DNA of 15,291 nt, from assembly GCA_021791295.1 (NCBI GenBank), contig JAJYWW010000071.1:4850-20140 (forward strand), given 5' to 3'. Below the pieces are notes generated by a model. That model saw only the letters and a list, made by a program, of their open reading frames with translations. It did not search any database and was not told the origin of the DNA. The stretch comes from a bacterium (lineage in GTDB: Bacteria > SZUA-79 > Acidulodesulfobacterales > Acidulodesulfobacteraceae). Positions 6,179 to 12,671 of this stretch are shown here, piece after piece (position 1 is the first letter of the stretch; the number at the start of each line of letters is the position of its first letter). The position numbers and the translations under genes were made by a program.

Positions 6179-7420
6179 ATTTTTAATAAAATGTTTTTGG
6201 AAAATCCCGCTACCCGAAAGAGGAAAATTTTTAGATTTTTTTATTATATTTTTTATGTCTTCTTCTCTTTCTAACCGGTCGGAAAGAATATATTTCAAGC
6301 ATCCGTCCAACACAGAAGATTCTATGCCCATAATATTTTTTTCTTTAAAAGGAAAAATATCTATCAAATCTATTATATCAGTTTTTATATGACTGCCGAA
6401 AGTTCCGGAAATAAATACGTCGAAATCGTTATAGCTAAAAATTTTAAATTTTTCCAATAATATTTCAGAAGCTGATTTTACGGCCGATTTTGCAAACTGA
6501 AACTGCCTCAAATCATCCTGAAAAAATTTTACGGCGTTTTTTCCGTTAAAATAAACGATTATTTCATTTTCGCCGTTTTCTTCATTCTTTCTGACTACGT
6601 TAAAATTTTCGGATTCTATTTCTTCCGGCGGGAGTATTCTTCCGTTTTCGTCTATTATGCCTTCTTTTAACAGTTCGTAAACGAGGCTCATTATACCGCT
6701 GCCGCATATTCCTGAAGGATGAGAACCGGATACCGTCTTAGTTTTAAAAATTCCGTTTTCAAGATTAACGTCGGAAATTGCCCCGTCCGAAAAAGCAGTC
6801 GTGCCAAATTTTATATTTCCTCCTTCAAATGCCGGACCTGCCGGCGCAGATGTCGTATAAATTTTATCTTTATACCCTAAAGCGATTTCTACGTTAGTGC
6901 CAAAATCTGCTATAAAAGCCGGTTTTATTCTGTTTATCATATCTAAATAATAGATGGAAGCAACCGTATCGCCTCCGACGAATCCGTCTAATATAGGAAA
7001 GATAAACATTTTTTTATTTTTTAAGTTTAAGCCGGAAATATATTCGGTGCTTTCCGGAAAAAAAATTTCGGAAGACGGTTTATACGGAGGTTTTGATAAA
7101 GAGATTAAAGGGTAGCCGCAAAACGCCATTTCCATAACGGTGTTTCCTGCAATCACGATTTCTTTTATATCTTCGTATTTAAAACCTACTTCGGATTTAA
7201 AAGAATCTATTAAACTATTTATAGTCGCAACGGCTTTTTCTTGAAGTTTGCCTGCGGAATTTTTATCTAATCCGTTCTGTATTCTTTTTACGGAATCTAA
7301 TCCGAATTCGTAATACTGCAGATTGGTCGTACTCTTATAAGGATAAACTTTCTTTGTTTCGTCCGTCAAAACGGCGGCGACGGTGGTAGTACCTAAATCT
7401 ATACCTAAGGAATACTGCAT
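6152..7420 (-). CDS. RACo-like ASKHA-fold ATPase (corrinoid-protein reductive activator family), lacking the ferredoxin domain
   Basis: The 422-residue protein matches the middle and C-terminal (DUF4445) parts of RACo, which uses ATP and an internal [2Fe-2S] cluster to reduce inactive Co(II) corrinoid proteins to Co(I). Visible blocks are GIDLGTTTVAAV (6-17), IAGNTVMEMAFCG (90-102), GFVGGD (146-151), ADFGTNVEIALG (171-182), SAPAGPAFEGGNIKFG (191-206), GICGSG (237-242), FQDDLRQFQFAKSAV and ISGTFG. These are nucleotide- and corrinoid-protein-handling motifs of the ASKHA fold. The usual N-terminal [2Fe-2S] ferredoxin domain is absent and the protein starts directly at the ATPase fold, so electrons would need a separate donor. 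It lies 42 bp after selD with a hairpin element in the gap. ATG at 7420 has no Shine-Dalgarno. The corrinoid target is unknown. Confidence 0.85.
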   Translation of the reverse strand: MQYSLGIDLGTTTVAAVLTDETKKVYPYKSTTNLQYYEFGLDSVKRIQNGLDKNSAGKLQEKAVATINSLIDSFKSEVGFKYEDIKEIVIAGNTVMEMAFCGYPLISLSKPPYKPSSEIFFPESTEYISGLNLKNKKMFIFPILDGFVGGDTVASIYYLDMINRIKPAFIADFGTNVEIALGYKDKIYTTSAPAGPAFEGGNIKFGTTAFSDGAISDVNLENGIFKTKTVSGSHPSGICGSGIMSLVYELLKEGIIDENGRILPPEEIESENFNVVRKNEENGENEIIVYFNGKNAVKFFQDDLRQFQFAKSAVKSASEILLEKFKIFSYNDFDVFISGTFGSHIKTDIIDLIDIFPFKEKNIMGIESSVLDGCLKYILSDRLEREEDIKNIIKKSKNFPLSGSGIFQKHFIKNLIFQRLSL

Positions 7421-7432
7421 ATAAGTTTTATG

Positions 7433-7461
7433 ACGGTGCCGGAATTGAATTCTGGCACCGT
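7433..7461 (-). repeat. Near-palindromic hairpin element, copy 2 (upstream of the RACo-like gene)
   Basis: ACGGTGCCGGAATT (7433-7446) faces AATTCTGGCACCGT (7448-7461) across one base. One position mismatches and would be a G-U pair in RNA. In gene sense (minus) it reads like copy 1, including the central AATTCAATT, the preceding GATACGG and the following GTCATAA. It fills the gap between selD and the RACo-like gene and ends 12 bases before that gene's ATG. The selD stop codon lies just upstream and contributes a -10-like TATATG. Confidence 0.75.
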
Positions 7462-7462
7462 A

Positions 7463-8518
7463 TCATATAATGTTTATATAAATGCCGTTATGAACGCCTT
7501 TTTCTAAGACTTTGCCTATTTTGTACAGGGGTTCGCCTTTTTTTGCGAAAGCGTCCTCTAAAACGGCTGATTTATCGTAAGGAACTGATAAAATTAATCC
7601 GCCCGACGTTTCGGCACCGAATGCCGTCCATAATAAATTTTCGTCGACTTCGTTTTTAACGGAAGTATAAGGCGCAAAATACTTCCTGTTACGTTTCGTG
7701 CCAGCCGGATTTATCCCTTTTTTAATTAATTCCAATACTCCTTTTATAACCGGAAACGACTGTAGATATATTTCGCAGGATACATCGCTCGCAGTCATCA
7801 TTTCGCTTAAATGACCTATAAGACCGAATCCTGTAACATCCGTAGCCGCATTTACGACGCCGGTCGAAACGGCAATCTCGGAAGCATATTTATTCAGCTT
7901 AGACATTGATTTCGACGCTTCGCTTAAGGTTTCTTCCGGCAAAAAATCGGTACATATTGCACTGACTGCAAATCCGGTTCCAAGACTCTTAGAAAGGTAT
8001 AAAATATCTCCGGGTTTAACGCCCTGATTTGAATAAATATCATCTATTCCGCATATTCCGGTCACGCTTAACCCGTATTTTATTTCTTTGTCGTCTATGG
8101 AATGGCCGCCCAAAAGAGCAACCCCTGCTTCTTTTATCTTATCCAATCCGCCGCTTAGTATAAGGTTAAAAACCTCCTTATCGACGTCGTTTATAGGGAA
8201 GCATGCGATATTTAATGCCGTTATAGGCTTGCCGCCCATTGCGTAAACGTCTGAAAGAGCGTTGGCTGCAGCAATTTGACCGAAAGTATAAGGGTCGTCT
8301 ACTACGGGGGTAAAAAAATCGACCGTTTGTATAAGACATTTATCGCCGCTTATCTTATAAACGCCGGCATCGTCTTTATACCCGAAACCCACCAAAACGT
8401 TGTCGTTCTGCGGAACGGATAATTTTTCCAATATTTTAGAAAGGTCCTCCGGACCTATCTTGCACCCTCAACCGTGGGCGCTTGTCATACTGGTAAGCTT
8501 ATATTTCTTTGAAGTCAT
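7463..8518 (-). CDS. selD: Selenide, water dikinase, a selenoprotein with in-frame TGA (Sec) at codon 17
   Basis: SelD makes selenophosphate from selenide and ATP, the selenium donor for Sec-tRNA synthesis. From ATG at 8518 the frame reads MTSKKYKLTSMTSAHG, then TGA (8470-8468), then GCKIGPEDLSKILEKL and on to the stop, for 351 residues. A normal call would start at the TTG at 8431 and lose 29 residues. The TGA falls at residue 17, with C19 and K20 after it, exactly matching E. coli SelD C17-G-C19-K20. The position is known to be Cys or Sec in this family. A SECIS-like hairpin follows. Downstream motifs include TVDFFTPVVDDPYTFGQIAAANALSDVYAMGG and GGHSIDDKEIKYGLSVTG. It begins 4 bp after the mlaD stop, so it is probably cotranscribed with mlaFD. 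No strong ribosome site is seen. Confidence 0.93.
8438..8470 (-). promoter_or_regulatory. Bacterial SECIS-like hairpin and UGA selenocysteine codon in selD
   Basis: On the minus strand TGA (8470-8468) is followed by a stem of AGGTCC (8456-8451) with GGACCT (8447-8442), closed by a GGA loop. The stem extends by AGA/TCT below one U-U mismatch. The first loop G is 17 bases after the UGA, within the spacing reported for bacterial SECIS elements, and the loop is G-rich as SelB recognition expects. All of it lies inside the coding sequence. Confidence 0.8.
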
Positions 8519-8522
8519 AAGA

Positions 8523-10094
8523 TTACGGCATTTTACCGCCGACTATAAGATACTTAAGATCTTTATCGGTAAATTTAATTCCGCCTCCGAGATAAATAGA
8601 TCTTTGAGAATTTTCGGTTATATTATCGTATCCGGCGTCTAAAAATATATGTCTGTAAAAAGTATATGCTACGCCGGCGTTAATATCCTCGCTGACGCCG
8701 TTATTGTCGGAATTAAAACCGAATGCCCTTGCATAAATTTTTAAATTTTTGCCCGTATCGGGAACGTAATAATTTACGCCTACAGCACCGGTAGAATAAA
8801 GCAATCCAGCAAGAAGCGTAAAATTATAAAAATTCTTGGCTATTAACGCATTAAACTTTATGCTGTTGGAATAGCTGTATTGAGTGGTATTTGTAGTAAC
8901 GCTGGAAGGATAAAACTCACCTGACGGAGGATTATTGGTAGTATATGTAGTAGTCTGCGTTTCTCCGTAAGTATTTCCGTAACCCATAGGAACCGAAGCG
9001 ACGCCGAGTTCGTAATAGTGTCCGGGGGACGGCTCAAGTTTAACGTTTACTTGCGATACCGAACCTTCGCTTCTTGCAAGATACTGGGAGCTCATATTTA
9101 CTTTCACTCTAAATCTGCTGTATCCTCCCACCATATTATTAATTCCTTTTAATGAACCGTTTAAATTGTCGTAAACTGAATTTCTGTTGACCAATTTTCC
9201 TATAGTTCCCTGTCCGTTATTTATTTTAGAAGATATTCCATAAAGCTGATTAAGCGTAAGTTTTAATTTTTTTGTATCTGCATTTATATTTTTAAGACTT
9301 CCGTTAATATTTCTTCTGTTCTTCGCAACAATATAATTTAAATTTTTTGAAAGACCCTTTATATTTTTAGTTATAGACGGAAGTTCTTTTCTCAAATTAT
9401 AAGATATTGCGTTAAAATTATGGATGGTTCTTGTAATTGCGGCATCGTTTTGAACCGTTAATCCGTTAATATGCCTTGAAATTGAGGCAAAATTAGACAT
9501 AATAACGTCGACGTTTCTCTGGTTTACATATACAAGCCTGTTTAAATTTTCTGAAAGAGTAGCGATATTGTGCAAAATAGCTTTAATATTTTTTTCGCCG
9601 GTCTTAGTGCCTATAGAGTTTTTTAGCGATTTTGAAACTTTCTCCAGATCGCTTGCCGTTTTTGAAAACTTAGTTATCAAGCCGGACATGCTTTGAGGCG
9701 ACATTTCGCTTCTTATAACCTCTTTATTTAAAACTTTTTCGGACTGTTCCTCTCCCGCCGCCGGAGAAATAGCAATATAAGATTCGCCGAGAAGACTCAA
9801 AGACCGTATAGATGCTATATATTGAGGATAAACTTTATATCTTGAATCAATAGTCATATAAACTCTTGCCAATCCTTTTTCTAAACGTATTTTTTCTACA
9901 GAGCCTATTTTTATGCCGGCCATAGTAACCGAGGTTCCGGTGCCTATACCGCTTGCGGATTTAAAATAAGCCGAAATTACGTAAGTAGGTTTTTTAAAAA
10001 TATGTATCTTACCGACTTTAAAGGAAAAATATGCAAGTATCGCAAGCACTATTACTACAAAAATACCTACCTTTGTTTCTTTATTGATATTCAT
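8523..10094 (-). CDS. mlaD: MCE-domain lipid transport protein (MlaD-like) with C-terminal beta-barrel-like region
   Basis: MlaD-type proteins bind phospholipids in the periplasm and connect the MlaEF transporter to the outer envelope. The 523-residue protein is far longer than E. coli MlaD (about 180). It has one N-terminal membrane helix (about 9-27) and an MCE domain (about 38-112, with GIGTGTSVTMAGIKIGSVEKI). A long helical, Asn-rich stretch follows (about 130-320), including the NGQGTIGKLVN motif at 293-303. From about 326 to the end lie alternating polar/aromatic strands such as YYELGVASVPMGYG, FNALIAKNFYNFTLLAGLLY and NAGVAYTFYRHIFLDAGY, typical of an outer-membrane barrel. The gene follows mlaF by 26 bp and precedes selD by 4 bp. 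MlaC, MlaA and MlaB are not in the window, consistent with a protein that itself spans the periplasm. The barrel is inferred from strand pattern only. Confidence 0.88.
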   Translation of the reverse strand: MNINKETKVGIFVVIVLAILAYFSFKVGKIHIFKKPTYVISAYFKSASGIGTGTSVTMAGIKIGSVEKIRLEKGLARVYMTIDSRYKVYPQYIASIRSLSLLGESYIAISPAAGEEQSEKVLNKEVIRSEMSPQSMSGLITKFSKTASDLEKVSKSLKNSIGTKTGEKNIKAILHNIATLSENLNRLVYVNQRNVDVIMSNFASISRHINGLTVQNDAAITRTIHNFNAISYNLRKELPSITKNIKGLSKNLNYIVAKNRRNINGSLKNINADTKKLKLTLNQLYGISSKINNGQGTIGKLVNRNSVYDNLNGSLKGINNMVGGYSRFRVKVNMSSQYLARSEGSVSQVNVKLEPSPGHYYELGVASVPMGYGNTYGETQTTTYTTNNPPSGEFYPSSVTTNTTQYSYSNSIKFNALIAKNFYNFTLLAGLLYSTGAVGVNYYVPDTGKNLKIYARAFGFNSDNNGVSEDINAGVAYTFYRHIFLDAGYDNITENSQRSIYLGGGIKFTDKDLKYLIVGGKMP

Positions 10095-10120
10095 AAGCCA
10101 AAAATTAAAAATATATAAAA

Positions 10121-10864
10121 TTAAATAGAAATAGGTCCCGTCATACTTCCGGATACAAATTGCTTTACTACCGGATTAACTGAATTTTTAAAGTCTTCAG
10201 CCTGTCCGTATTCTATTATTTTACCTTCGTAAAGCATTGCTATTATATCCCCTGTCTTATAAGCGCCGACTATATCGTGACTTATAATTATTCCGGTAAA
10301 ATTAAATTTATCGTGCATAGATATAATCAGGTTATTAATAACGTCCGACATAATAGGGTCTAACCCGGTGGTAGGTTCGTCAAAAAGCATTATCTCCGGA
10401 TTAAGTATCAGCGCCCTCGCTACCCCTACCCTTTTTCTCATACCTCCCGATATTTCGGACGGCATTTTTTTGTCATGGCCTTCCAAACCGACGTCTTCTA
10501 ATACGGAAAATACTTTTTCCTTAATTTCATTTTCCGAAATTTTCAGATGCATCCTTAAAGGAAATGCAACATTTTCAAAAACATTTAAGGAATCCAATAA
10601 TGCGCCGTCCTGAAAAACCATTCCAAATTTTTTTCTTAGTTCGTTAAGTTCTTTCTTTTTTAAAAGATTAATATCTAAGCCGTTTATTAAAACTCTGCCT
10701 GAATCCGGCCGCATAAGCCCTATTATATGCTTCAGCATAACGCTTTTTCCGCCGCCGCTCCTGCCTATTACTACCGTTATTTTTTTATCCTCAAATTTTA
10801 CGTTTAAGTCGTCTAAAACTTTTATTCCGTTAAAAGATTTCGATAATTTCTCTAAAATAATCAT
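10121..10864 (-). CDS. mlaF: Phospholipid ABC transporter ATP-binding protein
   Basis: MlaF powers the MlaE permease in the inner membrane. Counting from ATG at 10864 (247 residues), the protein has Walker A GRSGGGKS (34-41), Q-loop Gln 85, signature [14 protein letters not shown] (139-152), Walker B IMLFDEP (158-164) and H-loop His 196. The GRSGGGKS form of Walker A and the MRKR after the signature SGG are typical of the Mla/MCE importer group. A longer frame can start at a TTG at 10900, but the 12 extra residues ([12 protein letters not shown]) do not belong to the family and neither start has a convincing ribosome site, so ATG 10864 is preferred. The gene is separated from mlaE by 140 bp carrying its own promoter, and leads mlaF-mlaD-selD. 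Confidence 0.93.
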   Translation of the reverse strand: MIILEKLSKSFNGIKVLDDLNVKFEDKKITVVIGRSGGGKSVMLKHIIGLMRPDSGRVLINGLDINLLKKKELNELRKKFGMVFQDGALLDSLNVFENVAFPLRMHLKISENEIKEKVFSVLEDVGLEGHDKKMPSEISGGMRKRVGVARALILNPEIMLFDEPTTGLDPIMSDVINNLIISMHDKFNFTGIIISHDIVGAYKTGDIIAMLYEGKIIEYGQAEDFKNSVNPVVKQFVSGSMTGPISI

Positions 10865-10949
10865 AAAAAAATAAATTATAAATATCCTGTCGTAATGCAA
10901 ACAATTAAAGGCGGAGAAATAAATTTATATCTATATTTGAATATTTATA

Positions 10950-10978
10950 ATTATATACTCCTAAGTAAAATTAATCAA
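10950..10978 (-). promoter_or_regulatory. Sigma70-type promoter for mlaF-mlaD-selD
   Basis: On the minus strand TTGATT (10978-10973) is followed after exactly 17 bases by a perfect TATAAT (10955-10950). Transcription would start near 10943, about 80 bases before the mlaF ATG. It is the best promoter match I found in the window. Confidence 0.6.
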
Positions 10979-10989
10979 TTATACTTAGG
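10960..10989. repeat. Operator-like inverted repeat overlapping the mlaF promoter
   Basis: CCTAAGTA (10960-10967) and TACTTAGG (10982-10989) are perfect 8-bp arms 14 bases apart. They lie on either side of the -35 box of the mlaF promoter and the right half of its spacer. Arm centres are about 22 bases, or two helical turns, apart, as expected for a dimeric regulator site. A transcript hairpin is possible for mlaE readthrough, but no T-run follows. Confidence 0.4.
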
Positions 10990-11004
10990 CCGGCAGTTTT
11001 AAAA

Positions 11005-11793
11005 TTAAAACAAAATCGATGTTAAAAGATAATCGGCAAATAAAATATAGACGGAGCTTAATACTACAGCCTGAGTAGTAAATTTTCCCACACCTTTAGC
11101 GCCGCCGGAAGTCTGAAAACCCTTATAAGTACTTATAATCGACAATATAGCGCCGAAAAATACCGCTTTTAACAAGCCGTTATATATATCGCTCAGTTTA
11201 ACGTACTGGTATATTTTATCTATATAAGTTACGTGATTTAATCCTAAAAAATAAACATAAACAATATATCCGCCTATAATTCCTATTAAAGAACACAATA
11301 CCGCCATTACGGGAAGCATTATCATTGCGGCAAGAACACGAGGAACGGAAAGGAAGTAATAAGGATCTACAGCCATAACCTCCAAAGCGTCTATCTGCTC
11401 TGTTACTTTCATAGTTCCTATTTCGGAAGCCATAGAAGAACCGCATCTTGCGGTAATCATAAGAGCGGTTAGAACAGGTCCCAGTTCCCTCAGCATAGAC
11501 AGCGCTACGGTAGGGCCTATCATATACGTAACGCCAACTATTTTAGCTGCGTAATAGGCTTGCAAAGACAGAACCATGCCCGTGAAAAGACCGGTTAATC
11601 CTACGACGGAAAATGAATCCATGCCTATAAATATCATCTGGTCTATAAGGTTTTCTAAATCAACGAAATATGCGGCTACGGAAAGTATCATGTCCCACAT
11701 ATAAATAACTATAGAGCCGAGTTCGTTAACGGTGTATATAACGAAATTGCCTATTTTTTCAAACGGACTAAGCAGTTTAATTATTATGCTCAT
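11005..11793 (-). CDS. mlaE: Phospholipid ABC transporter permease
   Basis: The 262-residue protein matches the MlaE/YrbE permease family: an amphipathic N-terminus (FEKIGNFVIYTVNELGSIVIYMWDMI), then several membrane helices. The family signature is GPVLTALMITARCGSSMASEIGTMKVTEQIDALEVMAVDPYYFL, written here in parts: RCGSSMASEIGTMKV and EQIDALEVMAVDP. The latter includes the coupling helix that contacts MlaF. It forms the inner-membrane core of a lipid transporter with MlaF and the MCE protein. It is the first of the mla genes, 81 bp after the HNH gene and 140 bp before mlaF. No typical ribosome site precedes ATG 11793, though the start fits the family N-terminus. Confidence 0.94.
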   Translation of the reverse strand: MSIIIKLLSPFEKIGNFVIYTVNELGSIVIYMWDMILSVAAYFVDLENLIDQMIFIGMDSFSVVGLTGLFTGMVLSLQAYYAAKIVGVTYMIGPTVALSMLRELGPVLTALMITARCGSSMASEIGTMKVTEQIDALEVMAVDPYYFLSVPRVLAAMIMLPVMAVLCSLIGIIGGYIVYVYFLGLNHVTYIDKIYQYVKLSDIYNGLLKAVFFGAILSIISTYKGFQTSGGAKGVGKFTTQAVVLSSVYILFADYLLTSILF

Positions 11794-11874
11794 AATTTTC
11801 GGAAAAACGTTTTTATTTTAAATATTTTGAAAACTTGCAGGAGGTAAATTTTTTTATATAAATTTTTATATAAA

Positions 11875-12474
11875 TCAGGACTCTTCTAATTCGACGTGCC
11901 AGTATGCATTGTCGACAATATTTAAAAACGGCATCCATTCCTTATACATAATATTTGTAAGGGAAATATGATAGTACGGAGACCATTCCGGCTTTCTCGG
12001 CTTTTTGATAAGTTTCATACCTGCTTGTTCCGGCGTTCTTCCGCCTTTAATTCTGTTGCAGTTTATACAGCTGCATACGACATTTTCCCAAGACGAAACG
12101 CCTCCGGACATCCTGGGTATAACGTGGTCTAAATTCAGCTCATTTTTTTTAAATTCTTTGCCGCAATATTGACATCTGTTATTATCTCTTAAAAAAATGT
12201 TGGCTCTTGAAAATTTTATGTATCTTTTTGGAAGCTTATCGTAATTAACCAATATTATAACCCTGGGAATCCTAATAGCTCTCCCTATCAATCCGATAGA
12301 ACCGCTTTTCTCGCTTACCGCAAGATCCTGCCACGAATCAAAACTGAACGTCCTGTAATTTTCGTCCACCGCCTTGGCAATATCTTGATAAAGAAGTATC
12401 AGCGCTCTTTTTAGAGACGTAACGTGAACCGGCAAAAAAGACTTATTTAAAACTAAAACGCTTGAAGACAACAT
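11875..12474 (-). CDS. HNH endonuclease family protein
   Basis: The 199-residue protein belongs to the chromosomal HNH family that opens with VLVLNKSFLPVHVTSLKRALILLY. The HNH/zinc module spans about 100-150: C101-x2-C104, LDHVIPRMSGG with the catalytic His at 117, the middle Asn at 131 (WENVV), C136-x2-C139 and N140 with K143. The predicted activity is metal-dependent DNA cleavage, but the cellular role of this stand-alone family is not known. It is not inside a visible intron, phage or restriction locus. ATG 12474 fits the conserved N-terminus but has no ribosome site. Instead, a good site 31 bases upstream serves a five-codon frame at 12505. A decayed copy of the hairpin element lies just before that. 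Confidence 0.85.
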   Translation of the reverse strand: MLSSSVLVLNKSFLPVHVTSLKRALILLYQDIAKAVDENYRTFSFDSWQDLAVSEKSGSIGLIGRAIRIPRVIILVNYDKLPKRYIKFSRANIFLRDNNRCQYCGKEFKKNELNLDHVIPRMSGGVSSWENVVCSCINCNRIKGGRTPEQAGMKLIKKPRKPEWSPYYHISLTNIMYKEWMPFLNIVDNAYWHVELEES

Positions 12475-12487
12475 AAAAATATCAAAT

Positions 12488-12505
12488 TTAAAGGTTAGAA
12501 TTCAT
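12488..12505 (-). other. Possible five-codon leader ORF upstream of the HNH gene
   Basis: On the minus strand AAGGAAG lies directly before an ATG at 12505-12503, which opens ATG AAT TCT AAC CTT TAA. This is a better ribosome site than the one at the HNH start, and the frame differs from that of HNH (offset 31 bases). It could be a leader peptide allowing reinitiation at 12474, or the relic of a lost start. Confidence 0.2.
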
Positions 12506-12525
12506 TCTTCCTTTTCAGCCTTATG

Positions 12526-12554
12526 ACGATGCGCTGCCAAATTGAATTTGCATC
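12526..12554 (-). repeat. Decayed hairpin element, copy 3 (upstream of the HNH gene)
   Basis: In gene sense (minus) the outer arms GATGC (12554-12550) and GCATC (12532-12528) and the inner arms AAATT and AATTT (12549-12545 and 12543-12539) keep the layout of copies 1 and 2, with an extra GGCAGC on one side. The central AATTCAATT and the following CGTCATAA match the other copies. The T of CGT is followed after 20 bases by an ATG, the same spacing as copy 1 to rlmN. Confidence 0.55.
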
Positions 12555-12639
12555 TCCATAATATAATATGTAATATTTTTATTATTTTTATAATTTTATT
12601 TATATATTATAACAGTAAAATAAAATAAAAACCACCCCT

Positions 12640-12660
12640 GCGGCCAAAAGCCGCCTTTTT
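12640..12660 (-). terminator. Hairpin terminator after selA
   Basis: GCGGC (12640-12644) and GCCGC (12650-12654) pair around CAAAA, 17 bases beyond the selA stop. On the minus strand the stem is followed, after AGGGGTGG, by TTTTTATTTTATTTTA. On the plus strand it is followed directly by CTTTTT, so it could work in both directions. This is the only GC-rich hairpin with a T-run in the window and probably ends the recO-selA transcript. Confidence 0.6.
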
Positions 12661-12671
12661 AGAAACGCAAA

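Noticed and set aside
6174..6189. TATTAAA/TTTAATA inverted repeat at the rlmN end as a terminator
   Set aside because: The stem is entirely A-T with almost no loop and no clean T-run, so it should not form a stable terminator.
8400..8642. 80-codon plus-strand frame over the selD start
   Set aside because: It covers the antisense of selD codons 1-40 and the mlaD end; it has no family features or ribosome site.
10865..10900. TTG start giving mlaF 12 extra residues
   Set aside because: The added residues do not match the family and there is no ribosome site before the TTG.
11216..11446. 76-codon minus-strand frame inside mlaE
   Set aside because: It is an alternative frame of mlaE with an Arg/Asn/Tyr-rich composition typical of out-of-frame reading.
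11839..11845. AGGAGGT on the plus strand between HNH and mlaE
   Set aside because: A perfect ribosome site sequence, but no start codon or open frame follows at a usable distance.
11852..11875. Tandem 12-bp repeat TTTTATATAAAT
   Set aside because: Two copies of an AT-only unit in an AT-rich gap; easily explained by slippage and without a visible role.
12475..12671. Possible selC (tRNA-Sec) next to selA
   Set aside because: The gap has no acceptor-stem pairing, TTCGA-type loop or UCA anticodon arm; only a terminator and the decayed hairpin are there.
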